Shown: in pieces, positions 19,487 to 27,956 of the stretch | How the letters are laid out: the number at the start of each line of letters is the position of its first letter | Position numbering within the stretch: the stretch's first letter is position 1 | From: Bacteroidales bacterium | Lineage (GTDB): Bacteria > Bacteroidota > Bacteroidia > Bacteroidales > Bacteroidaceae | DNA length: 57,758 nucleotides | NCBI GenBank assembly: GCA_015060965.1 | Contig: SUXN01000016.1 | Location: forward strand, 1-57,758 | Direction: 5' to 3' | Made by a program: the position numbers and the translations under genes | The notes under the pieces: generated by a model | Seen by the model: the letters and a program-made list of their open reading frames with translations, nothing else | What the model was told of the DNA's origin: nothing | The model's database searches: none

Positions 19487-21117
19487 CAGCTCTCTTTATG
19501 CGCAGGATAATCTCATTATTGTCTCTTCTCTGCTGTATTCTCTGTGCCGGTGCGCAGGATAACGGTGGCGGCTCTTCTGAAAAGAAGAGTTACATACATA
19601 TGTTGCATACCAATGTCACCCGCTTTGACGAGAAGATAAACCCTGATGCATGGATTCTTGTAGGTGACGTGCAGTTCCGTCGTGACAGCATGTACATGTA
19701 CTGCGACAGCGCCCACTATTTCCAGAAGAAGAATGCGTTCCAGGCATTCGGTAATGTAAGGATGGAGCAAGGCGATACCTTGTTCCTGTTCGGTGACTAT
19801 CTCGATTTTGACGGGGACACCAACCTTGCGCGTGTGCGTAACAATGTGCAGCTTATTGACAAGAACAGCGTGCTTGAGACCGATAGCCTCGACTTCGACC
19901 GCAATACGAATGTGGGGTATTTCTTTGACTACGGTACACTGTCCGATGAGGAGAGTACTTTGAGCTCATACTATGGTGAGTACAATGTCGATTCAAAAGA
20001 CGCGCTTTTTCTTGATGATGTCAGTGTCGAGAATCCCCAGTTCCGTATGCTCGGCGATACTCTCAGGTATAATACAGTAAGCAAAGTGGCTGCGGTAGTG
20101 GGGCCTACAAACATGTACAGCGGGTCAAGCGAGGTGTATTCGGAGCGCGGGCGCTACAATATGGGTACACGTCAGGCAGTATTGCTCGACCGTTCTGTGC
20201 TTTATAACGGCAATAAGGATGTGACTGCCGATTCGATATTCTATGACACGGCTGCCGGTTACAGTGAGATGTTCGGCAATATAATATATAAAGATCCTGT
20301 TGACCGCAATATGCTCACCGGTGAGTATGCGTATCTGAACGAGATTGTTGACTCGGCCTATGTGACGCAGCGTGCTCTTGTTGTTGATTTCTCGCAGAAG
20401 GATTCACTGTTTATGCATGCCGATACAATATGGGCGGTATCGTATAACCTAAATACTGATTCTCTTTTCAGACAAGTCAGGGCATATAATAAAGTTCGTG
20501 CGTGGGGGCAGAGTATGCAGGCTGTATGCGACTCCCTTGTCTTTGATTCCCGTGATACATGTGTGACAATGTATAAGGACCCCATTTTGTGGAACAATAA
20601 TGTGCAATTGCTTGGAGAAGAGATCAAGGTGTATCTTGACAGTACCTCTATCGATTGGGTACATGTCATTAATCAGACCCTTTATGCAGAGCCTATGGAC
20701 AGCGCTAATTATAACCAGATACGTGGACAGGAGATGAAATTCTATTTCAGCGAGAACAAACTCTCCGAGATGCAGGTGATAGGTAGCGTGGAGATAGTGT
20801 TCTTCCCTCTTGACGAGGATAGTACATATGTAGGCATGAACACCACTACTGCAGGCCGCGCAACAGCTTTTGTAAAGGAAGGTCAGGTAGACAAGGTCGT
20901 TGTGCCCAAAGAATCCAAAGGTGTTTTCTATCCGATGAGCCAACGCCCGCCCGAGGCTTGCTATCTTGATAATTTTGCGTGGTTCGATTATGTGCGTCCC
21001 GTGAGCAAGGATGATGTTTTTGTGTGGAGAGGCAAGGATGCAAATATGAGATTGAAAATGATAAAGAGGGAGAGTGTCCCGTTGCCGACGCTTGACCGTT
21101 TCAGAAAGGAGGAGTAA
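19483..21117 (+). CDS. OstA-like protein (LPS transport)
   Basis: This 544-residue exported protein carries the OstA/LptA-type repeat fold in its first 250 residues, with strings of DSLDFDRNT and DTLRYNTVSK-like beta motifs that alternate with ADSIFYDT. In Bacteroidetes such OstA-like proteins stand in for LptA and probably bridge LPS across the periplasm; that role is inferred. A signal peptide ends near CAGAQ. It starts with ATGA overlapping the surA-like stop and is followed without a gap by a small membrane protein. Confidence 0.85.
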   Translation: MTALFMRRIISLLSLLCCILCAGAQDNGGGSSEKKSYIHMLHTNVTRFDEKINPDAWILVGDVQFRRDSMYMYCDSAHYFQKKNAFQAFGNVRMEQGDTLFLFGDYLDFDGDTNLARVRNNVQLIDKNSVLETDSLDFDRNTNVGYFFDYGTLSDEESTLSSYYGEYNVDSKDALFLDDVSVENPQFRMLGDTLRYNTVSKVAAVVGPTNMYSGSSEVYSERGRYNMGTRQAVLLDRSVLYNGNKDVTADSIFYDTAAGYSEMFGNIIYKDPVDRNMLTGEYAYLNEIVDSAYVTQRALVVDFSQKDSLFMHADTIWAVSYNLNTDSLFRQVRAYNKVRAWGQSMQAVCDSLVFDSRDTCVTMYKDPILWNNNVQLLGEEIKVYLDSTSIDWVHVINQTLYAEPMDSANYNQIRGQEMKFYFSENKLSEMQVIGSVEIVFFPLDEDSTYVGMNTTTAGRATAFVKEGQVDKVVVPKESKGVFYPMSQRPPEACYLDNFAWFDYVRPVSKDDVFVWRGKDANMRLKMIKRESVPLPTLDRFRKEE

Positions 21118-21413
21118 TGGGATATTTCAAGCAGAGAGAGCCCCGCAGGTTCGACCATAAATATATCTTTGTCGATGAGCGCAAGGAAAAACTTGACAAG
21201 ATTGTCGAGAATGCCAAGCGTGACCTCGGTATGTTGCCGCCGAGCGAAGAGTCCTACCGTGACCGTCTGAAAGGTGCTTTTGTGGGCAGCAATTCTCATC
21301 TTTCGCGCCGTAACGAGAATGGGCAGCGACTTTCGTCGGGTGCAATAGTCGTGGCGCTGTTCATCTGTGCCTTCCTGCTCTTTTATCTGGCGAAGAGTGT
21401 TTGGCAACTATAG
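21117..21413 (+). CDS. Small single-span membrane protein
   Basis: This 98-residue protein has a charged soluble N-terminal part (RKEKLDKIVENAKRDLGMLPP) and a single C-terminal membrane helix at about residues 75-94 (SSGAIVVALFICAFLLFYL), which suggests a tail-anchored topology. I do not recognise the family. The start codon overlaps the OstA-like stop by one base and mutL starts 11 bases later, so it is a true operon member and may assist the envelope genes upstream. Confidence 0.75.
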   Translation: MGYFKQREPRRFDHKYIFVDERKEKLDKIVENAKRDLGMLPPSEESYRDRLKGAFVGSNSHLSRRNENGQRLSSGAIVVALFICAFLLFYLAKSVWQL

Positions 21414-21424
21414 TTTTGAAAATA

Positions 21425-23278
21425 ATGCAAGATATAATACATCTATTGCCCGATTCGGTGGCTAACCAGATTGCTGCGGGAGAGGTTGTGCAACGGCCTG
21501 CTTCTGTGGTCAAGGAACTTATGGAGAATTCTGTCGATGCGGGTGCAACAAAAGTACAGGTTATAGTTACCGACGGGGGGCGTACACTTATCCAAGTTGT
21601 CGATAACGGTAAAGGTATGTCCGAGACCGATGCCCGTCTTGCCTTCGAGCGTCATGCGACATCAAAGATAAGTTGTGCCGAAGACCTGTTCGCGTTGTCT
21701 ACAATGGGATTCAGGGGTGAAGCCCTTGCTTCGATAGTTGCAGTTGCGCAGGTGGAATTGGTTACACGAAGGGCCGATGATGAGTTGGGTACACAAATCG
21801 TCATGTCCGGTTCGCAGTTGGAGTTACAGGAGCCTATCGCGGCCCCCTGTGGCAGCAATTTCAAGGTCAAGAACCTGTTTTTCAATATACCGGCGCGCCG
21901 TAAGTTCCTAAAATCCGTACAGACCGAGCTGAACAATATCGTGACCGAGTTCGAGCGTGTCGCTCTTGTGAACTGCGATGTCGAGTTCTCTTTGTCGCAC
22001 AATGGTTCGGAGATGATTTCCTTGCCGCCTTCGTCTTTCCGTCAGAGAATTGTCAATCTGTTCGGAAAGAGGATAAATTCCCAACTCATTGAAGTGGGTG
22101 TCACAAGTACCCTCATAAATGTGAAAGGCTTTGTCGGCGCCCCTGAAAGTGCGCGCAAGAAAGGTGCACTGCAGTTCTTCTTTGTCAACGGACGTTATAT
22201 GCGTCATCCCTATTTTGCAAAGGCTGTCCTTGAGGCTTATGGCGAGATAATTCCTCAAGGGGAGCAGGTGCCTTTCTTCCTATCACTTGATGTGGACCCT
22301 TCACGTATTGATGTGAATATACATCCCACGAAGACTGAAATAAAGTTCGAGGATGAGTCCAGTCTTTGGAAAATCATATGTGCGGCAGTGCGTGAGTCAC
22401 TTGGCCGTTTCAATGCCGCTCCGAGTCTGGGCTTTGACGACGATGATATCCCTGATATTCCCGTGATGGATCTCTCGGGTCTGTCTGGAGCTCCGGTTTC
22501 AGCGCCTAAGATTTCATATAAGTCCGATTACAATCCTTTCAAGAACCGTGCTCCCGAGCATAATGGTGGTGATTCAATGTGGGAGATGTTGTACGAAGGT
22601 GCTTCAAATAAAAAGACTACTCTTGACCTGTCGCCGTTTGAAGATTTGCCCAGTGAAATTGTGATGCAGTCTGCGATCTCGGAGACTCCTGCCGAGAGTT
22701 TTCTACAGGAGGAGTTCGTCCCTATGTCGCAGTATAAAGGGCAATATATACTGATACCGGTCAAGTCCGGTCTCATGTGGGTGCATCAGCGCAGGGCTCA
22801 TATAAGGGTGCTGTACGAAAGGTATAGGAAGCAGCTCCAGGACAGCAGTGCTCCGGTTCAAGGACTTCTTTTTCCCGAGAGAGTAGAACTGTCGGTCGGT
22901 GAGAGTAGTGTATTGGAGTCTATAAGTTCTGAACTGCTATCGTTGGGTTTCGATATTTCTTCTCTTGGTAGCGGTACATATGTGTTGCAAGGTGTTCCGG
23001 CCGACCTTGACGGGCTCTCTCCTGTCAAGCTGCTGATGGATATTGTGCATAGTACAATGGAGCAGACAACCGAGGCAAAGGAGAAGATCTATGACCATCT
23101 GGCTAACGTGATGGCCAAGGATGTGGCGATTGTCTCAGGTCAGCTCTTGTCTGCCGAGGAGATGAAAAGTCTGGTCGATGAACTTTTCCAGACACCGCTT
23201 CCGTCCAGAACTCCTGATGGAAAAACAATAATTCATATAGTGTCCGACAATGAAATAGACCGTTTTTTTACAAAATAG
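21425..23278 (+). CDS. mutL: DNA mismatch repair protein MutL
   Basis: MutL (617 residues) links mismatch recognition by MutS to strand removal. The GHKL ATPase is intact: ELMENSVDAGA, DNGKGM and GFRGEAL in the first 110 residues, then a transducer domain (VNIHPTKTEIKF). The linker at 350-430 is low in conservation. In the C-terminal domain the endonuclease motif DQHA(X)2E(X)4E reads HQRRAHIRVLYE, with the Asp and the following His both changed. The start at 21425 gives MQDIIHLLPDSVANQIAAGE; the frame upstream overlaps the preceding gene. Confidence 0.94.
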   Translation: MQDIIHLLPDSVANQIAAGEVVQRPASVVKELMENSVDAGATKVQVIVTDGGRTLIQVVDNGKGMSETDARLAFERHATSKISCAEDLFALSTMGFRGEALASIVAVAQVELVTRRADDELGTQIVMSGSQLELQEPIAAPCGSNFKVKNLFFNIPARRKFLKSVQTELNNIVTEFERVALVNCDVEFSLSHNGSEMISLPPSSFRQRIVNLFGKRINSQLIEVGVTSTLINVKGFVGAPESARKKGALQFFFVNGRYMRHPYFAKAVLEAYGEIIPQGEQVPFFLSLDVDPSRIDVNIHPTKTEIKFEDESSLWKIICAAVRESLGRFNAAPSLGFDDDDIPDIPVMDLSGLSGAPVSAPKISYKSDYNPFKNRAPEHNGGDSMWEMLYEGASNKKTTLDLSPFEDLPSEIVMQSAISETPAESFLQEEFVPMSQYKGQYILIPVKSGLMWVHQRRAHIRVLYERYRKQLQDSSAPVQGLLFPERVELSVGESSVLESISSELLSLGFDISSLGSGTYVLQGVPADLDGLSPVKLLMDIVHSTMEQTTEAKEKIYDHLANVMAKDVAIVSGQLLSAEEMKSLVDELFQTPLPSRTPDGKTIIHIVSDNEIDRFFTK

Positions 23279-23364
23279 GGAAATATAGCATATTTTAATT
23301 GTTAAATAGTGTTAACAATTGCCTTATTTGTCTGCGTTGTTGGTGCTGTATTGTGAAATTTATG

Positions 23365-23372
23365 TAAATTTG
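23365..23372 (+). promoter_or_regulatory. -7 box of the ompA promoter
   Basis: TAAATTTG matches TAnnTTTG. A TTG at 23340-23342 is 22 bases upstream, one base beyond the usual range. The leader would be about 140 bases, unusually long for this window. Confidence 0.6.
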
Positions 23373-23421
23373 CACAAGATTGGATAGTGTGATATAGTGT
23401 TTTGCGGCAAAGTGCTGTAAA

Positions 23422-23458
23422 ACAACGCGTTTAAACAAAAATGTTTTCTACGTGTTGT
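23422..23458 (+). other. Hairpin in the ompA 5' leader
   Basis: ACAACGCGT (23422-23430) pairs with ACGTGTTGT (23450-23458), with a possible inner AAAC/GTTT stem. It lies in the predicted 5' untranslated region. Such a hairpin may stabilise the mRNA, as is known for E. coli ompA; here that is an analogy only. Confidence 0.4.
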
Positions 23459-23518
23459 ATAGACATTGACCATAAAAGTAATAAATAACATAATATAAGA
23501 TTCTAATTAGTTTTAAGT

Positions 23519-24673
23519 ATGAAAAAATTTATGATTTCTTTGGCAGTAGCTGCTATTGCCATGTTCTCTACTGCTAATGCACAGGAGACAGTTAATGAGG
23601 TCGTAGTTCCTACTAAGAAGAACTCTGTAGCTACCAATGGTTTTGGAAGCAACTGGTTCCTTGGTGTTAACGGCGGTGTTAACCTCTATAACGGTGTTGT
23701 AACAAACGGTGAGAGCCCATTCGATCACCTTTCTCCAGCACTTAATGTATACGTTGGTAAGTGGCATACTCCTGGTTTCGGTTGGAGAGTAGCTTATCAG
23801 GGTCTTAATATCCAGACTTTCGAGGAGGCTGATCACGCAATGTATATGAACTTCCACTTTGACGCAATGTTCAACCTCAGCAACCTCTTCTGCGGTTACA
23901 ACGAGAAGCGTATCTGGAACTTCATTCCTTATGTAGGTGTTGGTTGGGCAGGTCGTGAGGCTATGAACCACGAGGATTTCGATGGTTTCACAGGTTCAAT
24001 CACTGCTAACTACGGTATCATCAATACATTCCGCGTATCTAAGCACTGGGCTATCAACCTCGAGTTGGCCGGTACATTCTTGCGTAACGGCTTCAGCGGT
24101 GTATCAGGTACTTCTGGTCACGACATGATGTGGTCTGCTAACCTCGGTCTTACTTACAAGTTCAACAAGGTGGGTTGGGACAACTCTGTTGATGTTCCTG
24201 CCCTCAACGCTATGCACGCTGCTGCTCTTGCAGAGCTTATGTCACAGTTGAACGACGCTCAGGCTGAGAACAACAAGCTGAAGAACGCTTACAAGGCTCT
24301 CAAAAACGACTATGACAAGTTGAACGCTGCTTACAACGATTTGAAGAACAGACCTTCTATGGTTGACGTTAAGGAGTCTATCTTCTTCGCATTCGGTTCT
24401 TCTAAGATCGCTTCTAAGAAGGAGCAGTTGAACATTGAGGCTTATGCTAAGGCTGCTGCTGAGGCTGGTGTTAAGCTGAGAGTTATCGGTTACACTGATA
24501 CTATCGGTTCTGAGGAGTACAACAAGGGTCTTGCTGAGGCTCGTGCAAACGCTGTAGCTGAGGTCCTCAAGGCTGCCGGTGTTGAGGATGTAGAGGTTGT
24601 TGCTGTTGGTGAGACAGACGAGCTCTCTTCTAAGTACTTGAACCGTCGTGCTGTTGTTGAGATCGTTAAGTAA
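23519..24673 (+). CDS. ompA: Major outer-membrane protein, OmpA family
   Basis: This 384-residue protein has a signal peptide (cleavage near STANAQ), an N-terminal beta-barrel of about 200 residues rich in aromatic-ending strands, a short Asn/Lys/Ala-rich coiled linker (LNDAQAENNKLKNAYKALKN) and a C-terminal OmpA peptidoglycan-binding domain (GYTDTIGSEEYNKGLAEARA and NRRAVVEI). It anchors the outer membrane to the cell wall. Codon use is strongly biased to GCT, GTT and AAC, as expected of a very highly expressed gene. It is monocistronic, with its own leader and terminator. Confidence 0.95.
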   Translation: MKKFMISLAVAAIAMFSTANAQETVNEVVVPTKKNSVATNGFGSNWFLGVNGGVNLYNGVVTNGESPFDHLSPALNVYVGKWHTPGFGWRVAYQGLNIQTFEEADHAMYMNFHFDAMFNLSNLFCGYNEKRIWNFIPYVGVGWAGREAMNHEDFDGFTGSITANYGIINTFRVSKHWAINLELAGTFLRNGFSGVSGTSGHDMMWSANLGLTYKFNKVGWDNSVDVPALNAMHAAALAELMSQLNDAQAENNKLKNAYKALKNDYDKLNAAYNDLKNRPSMVDVKESIFFAFGSSKIASKKEQLNIEAYAKAAAEAGVKLRVIGYTDTIGSEEYNKGLAEARANAVAEVLKAAGVEDVEVVAVGETDELSSKYLNRRAVVEIVK

Positions 24674-24693
24674 TCAATACGGTATTCGATATG

Positions 24694-24725
24694 AAGGGCA
24701 GGCCATTAGGCTTGCCCTTTTTTCT
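24694..24725 (+). terminator. ompA terminator
   Basis: AAGGGCAGGCC (24694-24704) pairs with GGCTTGCCCTT (24709-24719, one G-T pair), followed by six or more T. Strong terminator. From here to the tRNA promoter (24726-24921) I see nothing else. Confidence 0.85.
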
Positions 24726-24921
24726 TGTTTTTGTTTATAGCCGATTGGTGGCGGCGACAGAGTGGGGCGACTCTGATTGTTGTCCCTGTGCTGTGGCGTA
24801 TTCGTTGTGTTATTATTTATATTGCTGTGTGGTTGTGACTCTCTCATAGAAGTGCCATGGTAGGAAAAATGCCCGTATTTAAAGATTTTTTTGTGTTGAT
24901 TGAAATTTTATGCCAAAATAT

Positions 24922-24952
24922 TTGGTGGTAAAAATAATTTGCTGTACTTTTG
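24922..24952 (+). promoter_or_regulatory. tRNA-Val promoter
   Basis: TTG (24922-24924), a 20-base spacer and TACTTTTG (24945-24952) fit the consensus exactly. Transcription would begin about 20 bases before the first tRNA. Confidence 0.8.
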
Positions 24953-24979
24953 CATCGCAATTAAGGATTGCGACATATT

Positions 24980-25054
24980 GGACGTTTAGCTCAGCTGGTT
25001 TAGAGCATCTGCCTTACAAGCAGAGGGTCGGCGGTTCGAATCCGTCAACGTCCA
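24980..25054 (+). tRNA. tRNA-Val (anticodon TAC), copy 1
   Basis: 75-nt cloverleaf: acceptor GGACGTT/AACGTCC, D arm GCTCAGCTGG, anticodon arm with TAC at 25015-25017, T arm GGCGGTTCGAATCCGTC. The 3' CCA is not encoded. It reads valine codon GUA and neighbours. Confidence 0.95.
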
Positions 25055-25072
25055 CATTCAGATTGACATATT

Positions 25073-25147
25073 GGACGTTTAGCTCAGCTGGTTTAGAGCA
25101 TCTGCCTTACAAGCAGAGGGTCGGCGGTTCGAATCCGTCAACGTCCA
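25073..25147 (+). tRNA. tRNA-Val (anticodon TAC), copy 2
   Basis: Identical in sequence to the first copy, with TAC at 25108-25110. Part of the 18-base spacer (GACATATT) also precedes copy 1, so the pair arose by a 93-bp tandem duplication and shares one promoter. Confidence 0.95.
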
Positions 25148-25156
25148 CGAAGCAAG

Positions 25157-25185
25157 AACCTGCGCATTGCGTGGGTTATTTTTTT
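25157..25185 (+). terminator. tRNA-Val terminator
   Basis: AACCTGCGC (25157-25165) pairs with GCGTGGGTT (25169-25177) using two G-T pairs, and a run of seven T follows. Confidence 0.8.
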
Positions 25186-25265
25186 CTCCATAGGCCATTT
25201 TGAGCCAAGCTGCTTATTTTTAATAAACTTTATGTTTATAATGAGTGTTTATGGCTAAAAAGTGC

Positions 25266-25273
25266 TACTTTTG
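25266..25273 (+). promoter_or_regulatory. -7 box of the purB promoter
   Basis: TACTTTTG matches TAnnTTTG, 33 bases before the purB start codon. No good -33 TTG is visible. Confidence 0.55.
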
Positions 25274-25306
25274 CAATTTGAAAAACGTTTTTTAAATTAT
25301 AGGATA

Positions 25307-26653
25307 ATGGAACTTGATATTCTGACAGCAATCTCCCCTATAGATGGACGCTACAGGGGAAAGGCCGATTCATTGGCCGCTTATTTTTCGGAGTATGCAC
25401 TCATTAAATATCGCGTGTTTGTTGAGATAGAGTATTTTATCGCTCTTTGCGAATTGCCAATACCTCAGCTTGAGGGTATGGACAAGAGTCTCTTCCCTCG
25501 TCTGCGCGAAATCTACAGGAATTTCTCAAAGGAGAACGCAGTACGTGTAAAGGAGATCGAGAAGGTGACAAACCATGATGTAAAGGCTGTGGAGTATTTC
25601 ATAAAAGAGCAGTTCGACAGCATCGGCGGCCTTGACGCATATAAGGAGTTCATTCATTTCGGTCTGACATCTCAGGATATAAACAATACATCTATTCCAT
25701 GTTCTATAAAGGATGCCCTTGCCGAGGTGTACTATCCTGCCATGGAAGAACTGATTGCACAGTTGCGTGAGTATGCGACAACATGGGAGAATATCCCAAT
25801 GCTTGCAAGGACTCATGGCCAGCCGGCTTCTCCGACACGTTTGGGCAAAGAGGTTATGGTGTTTGTATACCGTCTTGAGACACAGCTTGCCGAGCTCAAG
25901 AGATGTGTCATCTCTGCGAAGTTCGGTGGTGCCACAGGTAATTTCAATGCGCACCGTGTGGCATATCCTTCAATCGATTGGAAGGCTTTCGCGAACAAGT
26001 TCGTTTCGGAGAATCTGGGCCTGCAGCGTGAGCAGTACACAACGCAGATTTCCAACTATGACAACCTTGCGGCGCTCTTTGATGCAATGCGTCGCATAAA
26101 TGTCATCATCATGGATATGGACAAGGACTTCTGGCAGTATATCTCAAACGAGTTCTTCAAGCAGAAGATCAAGGCCGGCGAGGTGGGTTCAAGTGCTATG
26201 CCTCATAAGGTCAACCCTATCGACTTCGAGAACAGTGAGGGTAACCTGGGTATCGCTAACGCAATCCTTGACCACCTATCAATGAAACTGCCTATTTCAC
26301 GTCTCCAGCGTGACCTTACGGACTCTACTGTATTGCGTAATGTGGGTGTGCCTATGGGTCATATGATTATAGCTATCAAGAGTTCTCTTGTGGGCTTGCG
26401 TAAACTGTTGCTCAACGAGGCTGCAATATATGACGAGCTTGACAACTGCTGGAGCGTATGTGCCGAGGGTATACAGACAATCCTGCGCCGCGAGGCTTAT
26501 CCTAACCCGTACGAGGCATTGAAGGCCCTTACACGTACAAACGAGGGTATAAACCAGAACACCTTGTTGCAGTTCATTGATGGCCTTGATGTGCCCGAGA
26601 ATGTAAAGGAGGAACTGCGTGCCATTACTCCACATTCATATACAGGTTTGTAA
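25307..26653 (+). CDS. purB: Adenylosuccinate lyase
   Basis: PurB (448 residues) cleaves SAICAR to AICAR and adenylosuccinate to AMP in purine synthesis. The fumarase/aspartase signature is SSAMPHKVNPIDFENSEGN (near residues 286-304), with the catalytic His region RTHGQPASPTRLGKE and TSQDINNT. Length is standard for the E. coli-like class. Start at 25307 gives MELDILTAISPIDGRYRG; the 15 codons upstream in frame lie over the promoter region. Confidence 0.97.
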   Translation: MELDILTAISPIDGRYRGKADSLAAYFSEYALIKYRVFVEIEYFIALCELPIPQLEGMDKSLFPRLREIYRNFSKENAVRVKEIEKVTNHDVKAVEYFIKEQFDSIGGLDAYKEFIHFGLTSQDINNTSIPCSIKDALAEVYYPAMEELIAQLREYATTWENIPMLARTHGQPASPTRLGKEVMVFVYRLETQLAELKRCVISAKFGGATGNFNAHRVAYPSIDWKAFANKFVSENLGLQREQYTTQISNYDNLAALFDAMRRINVIIMDMDKDFWQYISNEFFKQKIKAGEVGSSAMPHKVNPIDFENSEGNLGIANAILDHLSMKLPISRLQRDLTDSTVLRNVGVPMGHMIIAIKSSLVGLRKLLLNEAAIYDELDNCWSVCAEGIQTILRREAYPNPYEALKALTRTNEGINQNTLLQFIDGLDVPENVKEELRAITPHSYTGL

Positions 26654-26695
26654 TAAATATAATTTGGACCGTGAGGTTCGTAAAATATTTTTTAG

Positions 26696-27913
26696 ATGAA
26701 CAATTACAGAAACAAGCGTCAGGACGATTTTTCCTCACGCGGAAACAGGGATAGAGCTTCTTTCAATCCCAATTTTGGAAGTGACAACAGATTGAAGTCA
26801 CGTTCGCGTTTCAACAGAGACGGTGACGAACGCCCTCAGTTCGACAGGGCTGAGCGTGGCGGTGACCGCTACAGGCAGGCCAACCGCTCAAACCGTGACT
26901 TTGACAATAACCGCGCAGGCGGTGACAGGGCGCCGAAGGCGCGTTATGGCGGTGGCTATCGACCACGTTTCAATGACGATTTCCGTCAGGGCGGTGATGC
27001 AGCCCCACGTCAGGGTGGTTATCGTTCCGGAGGCAACGCTTCATTCCGTGAGAATGGCGGTGAGTCAAGAAACTATGGTGCAGAAAGACGTGGCGGTTAT
27101 GGCAACAGACCTGCAAGAAAGGCTGCCTATGACCCCAATGCAAAATACAGCAACAAGAAACGTATGGCATACAAGGAGGCTGCCATTGATCCCAATGCTC
27201 CAGTACGCCTCAACAAATATCTTGCGAACGCAGGAATATGCTCACGACGTGAGGCTGACAACTATATACAGGCCGGTCTTATTACGGTAAACGGAGAGGT
27301 CGTTACAGAGTTGGGAGTAAAGGTTGTCCCGACAGATGATATCCGTTTCAACAGTGAGCGCATCAATCCTGAGCGTAAGGTTTATGTGCTGCTTAACAAA
27401 CCCAAGGACTGCGTTACAACAGTCGATGATCCGCAGGAGCGCAAGACCGTGCTCGATTGCTTGCGTGGTATCGGCAAGGAGAGAATCTACCCTGTCGGAC
27501 GTCTTGACCGCAATACAACAGGTGTGCTTCTTCTCACCAATGACGGTGATTTGGCTGCAAGGCTCACTCACCCCAAATACATGAAGAAGAAAATCTATCA
27601 TGTGACTTGTGACAAGAACGTGGCAATGTCAGACATGGATCTTCTTGTAAACGGTATCGAGCTTGAGGATGGTCCTGTATATGCAGACGAGGTCTCTTAC
27701 GTAAACGAGGCCGACCGTTCGCAGATAGGTATCGAAATCCACTCAGGAAAGAACCGTATTGTACGCCGTATGCTTGAGCATCTGGGTTACCGTGTGAACA
27801 AACTTGACCGTGTGCTGTTTGCAGGCCTTACAAAGAAGAACGTTAAACGTGGCGACTGGCGTTACCTCACTGAGAAGGAGGTGAACATGTTGCGTATGGG
27901 TGCTTACGAATAA
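26696..27913 (+). CDS. RluB/RsuA-type pseudouridine synthase with Arg/Gly-rich extension
   Basis: This 405-residue protein has a catalytic core of about 240 residues: an S4 RNA-binding domain ([20 protein letters not shown], near residue 170) and a pseudouridine synthase domain with catalytic Asp in [17 protein letters not shown] and C-terminal [17 protein letters not shown]. It most likely modifies 23S rRNA (RluB-like), though RluE/F specificity cannot be excluded. The first 155 residues are low-complexity, rich in Arg, Gly, Asn and Asp, and probably disordered, perhaps for RNA binding. Start is the ATG at 26696; the repeats rule out a firm alternative. It ends before asnS with 43 bases between. 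Confidence 0.9.
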   Translation: MNNYRNKRQDDFSSRGNRDRASFNPNFGSDNRLKSRSRFNRDGDERPQFDRAERGGDRYRQANRSNRDFDNNRAGGDRAPKARYGGGYRPRFNDDFRQGGDAAPRQGGYRSGGNASFRENGGESRNYGAERRGGYGNRPARKAAYDPNAKYSNKKRMAYKEAAIDPNAPVRLNKYLANAGICSRREADNYIQAGLITVNGEVVTELGVKVVPTDDIRFNSERINPERKVYVLLNKPKDCVTTVDDPQERKTVLDCLRGIGKERIYPVGRLDRNTTGVLLLTNDGDLAARLTHPKYMKKKIYHVTCDKNVAMSDMDLLVNGIELEDGPVYADEVSYVNEADRSQIGIEIHSGKNRIVRRMLEHLGYRVNKLDRVLFAGLTKKNVKRGDWRYLTEKEVNMLRMGAYE

Positions 27914-27956
27914 TAACGAACAAAGCCTGCCTGGCGGGCATAATCACAATAAATCG

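Noticed and set aside
24910-25203. 97-codon frame across the tRNA pair
   Set aside because: Its repeated peptide comes from the two tRNA genes; there is no protein here.
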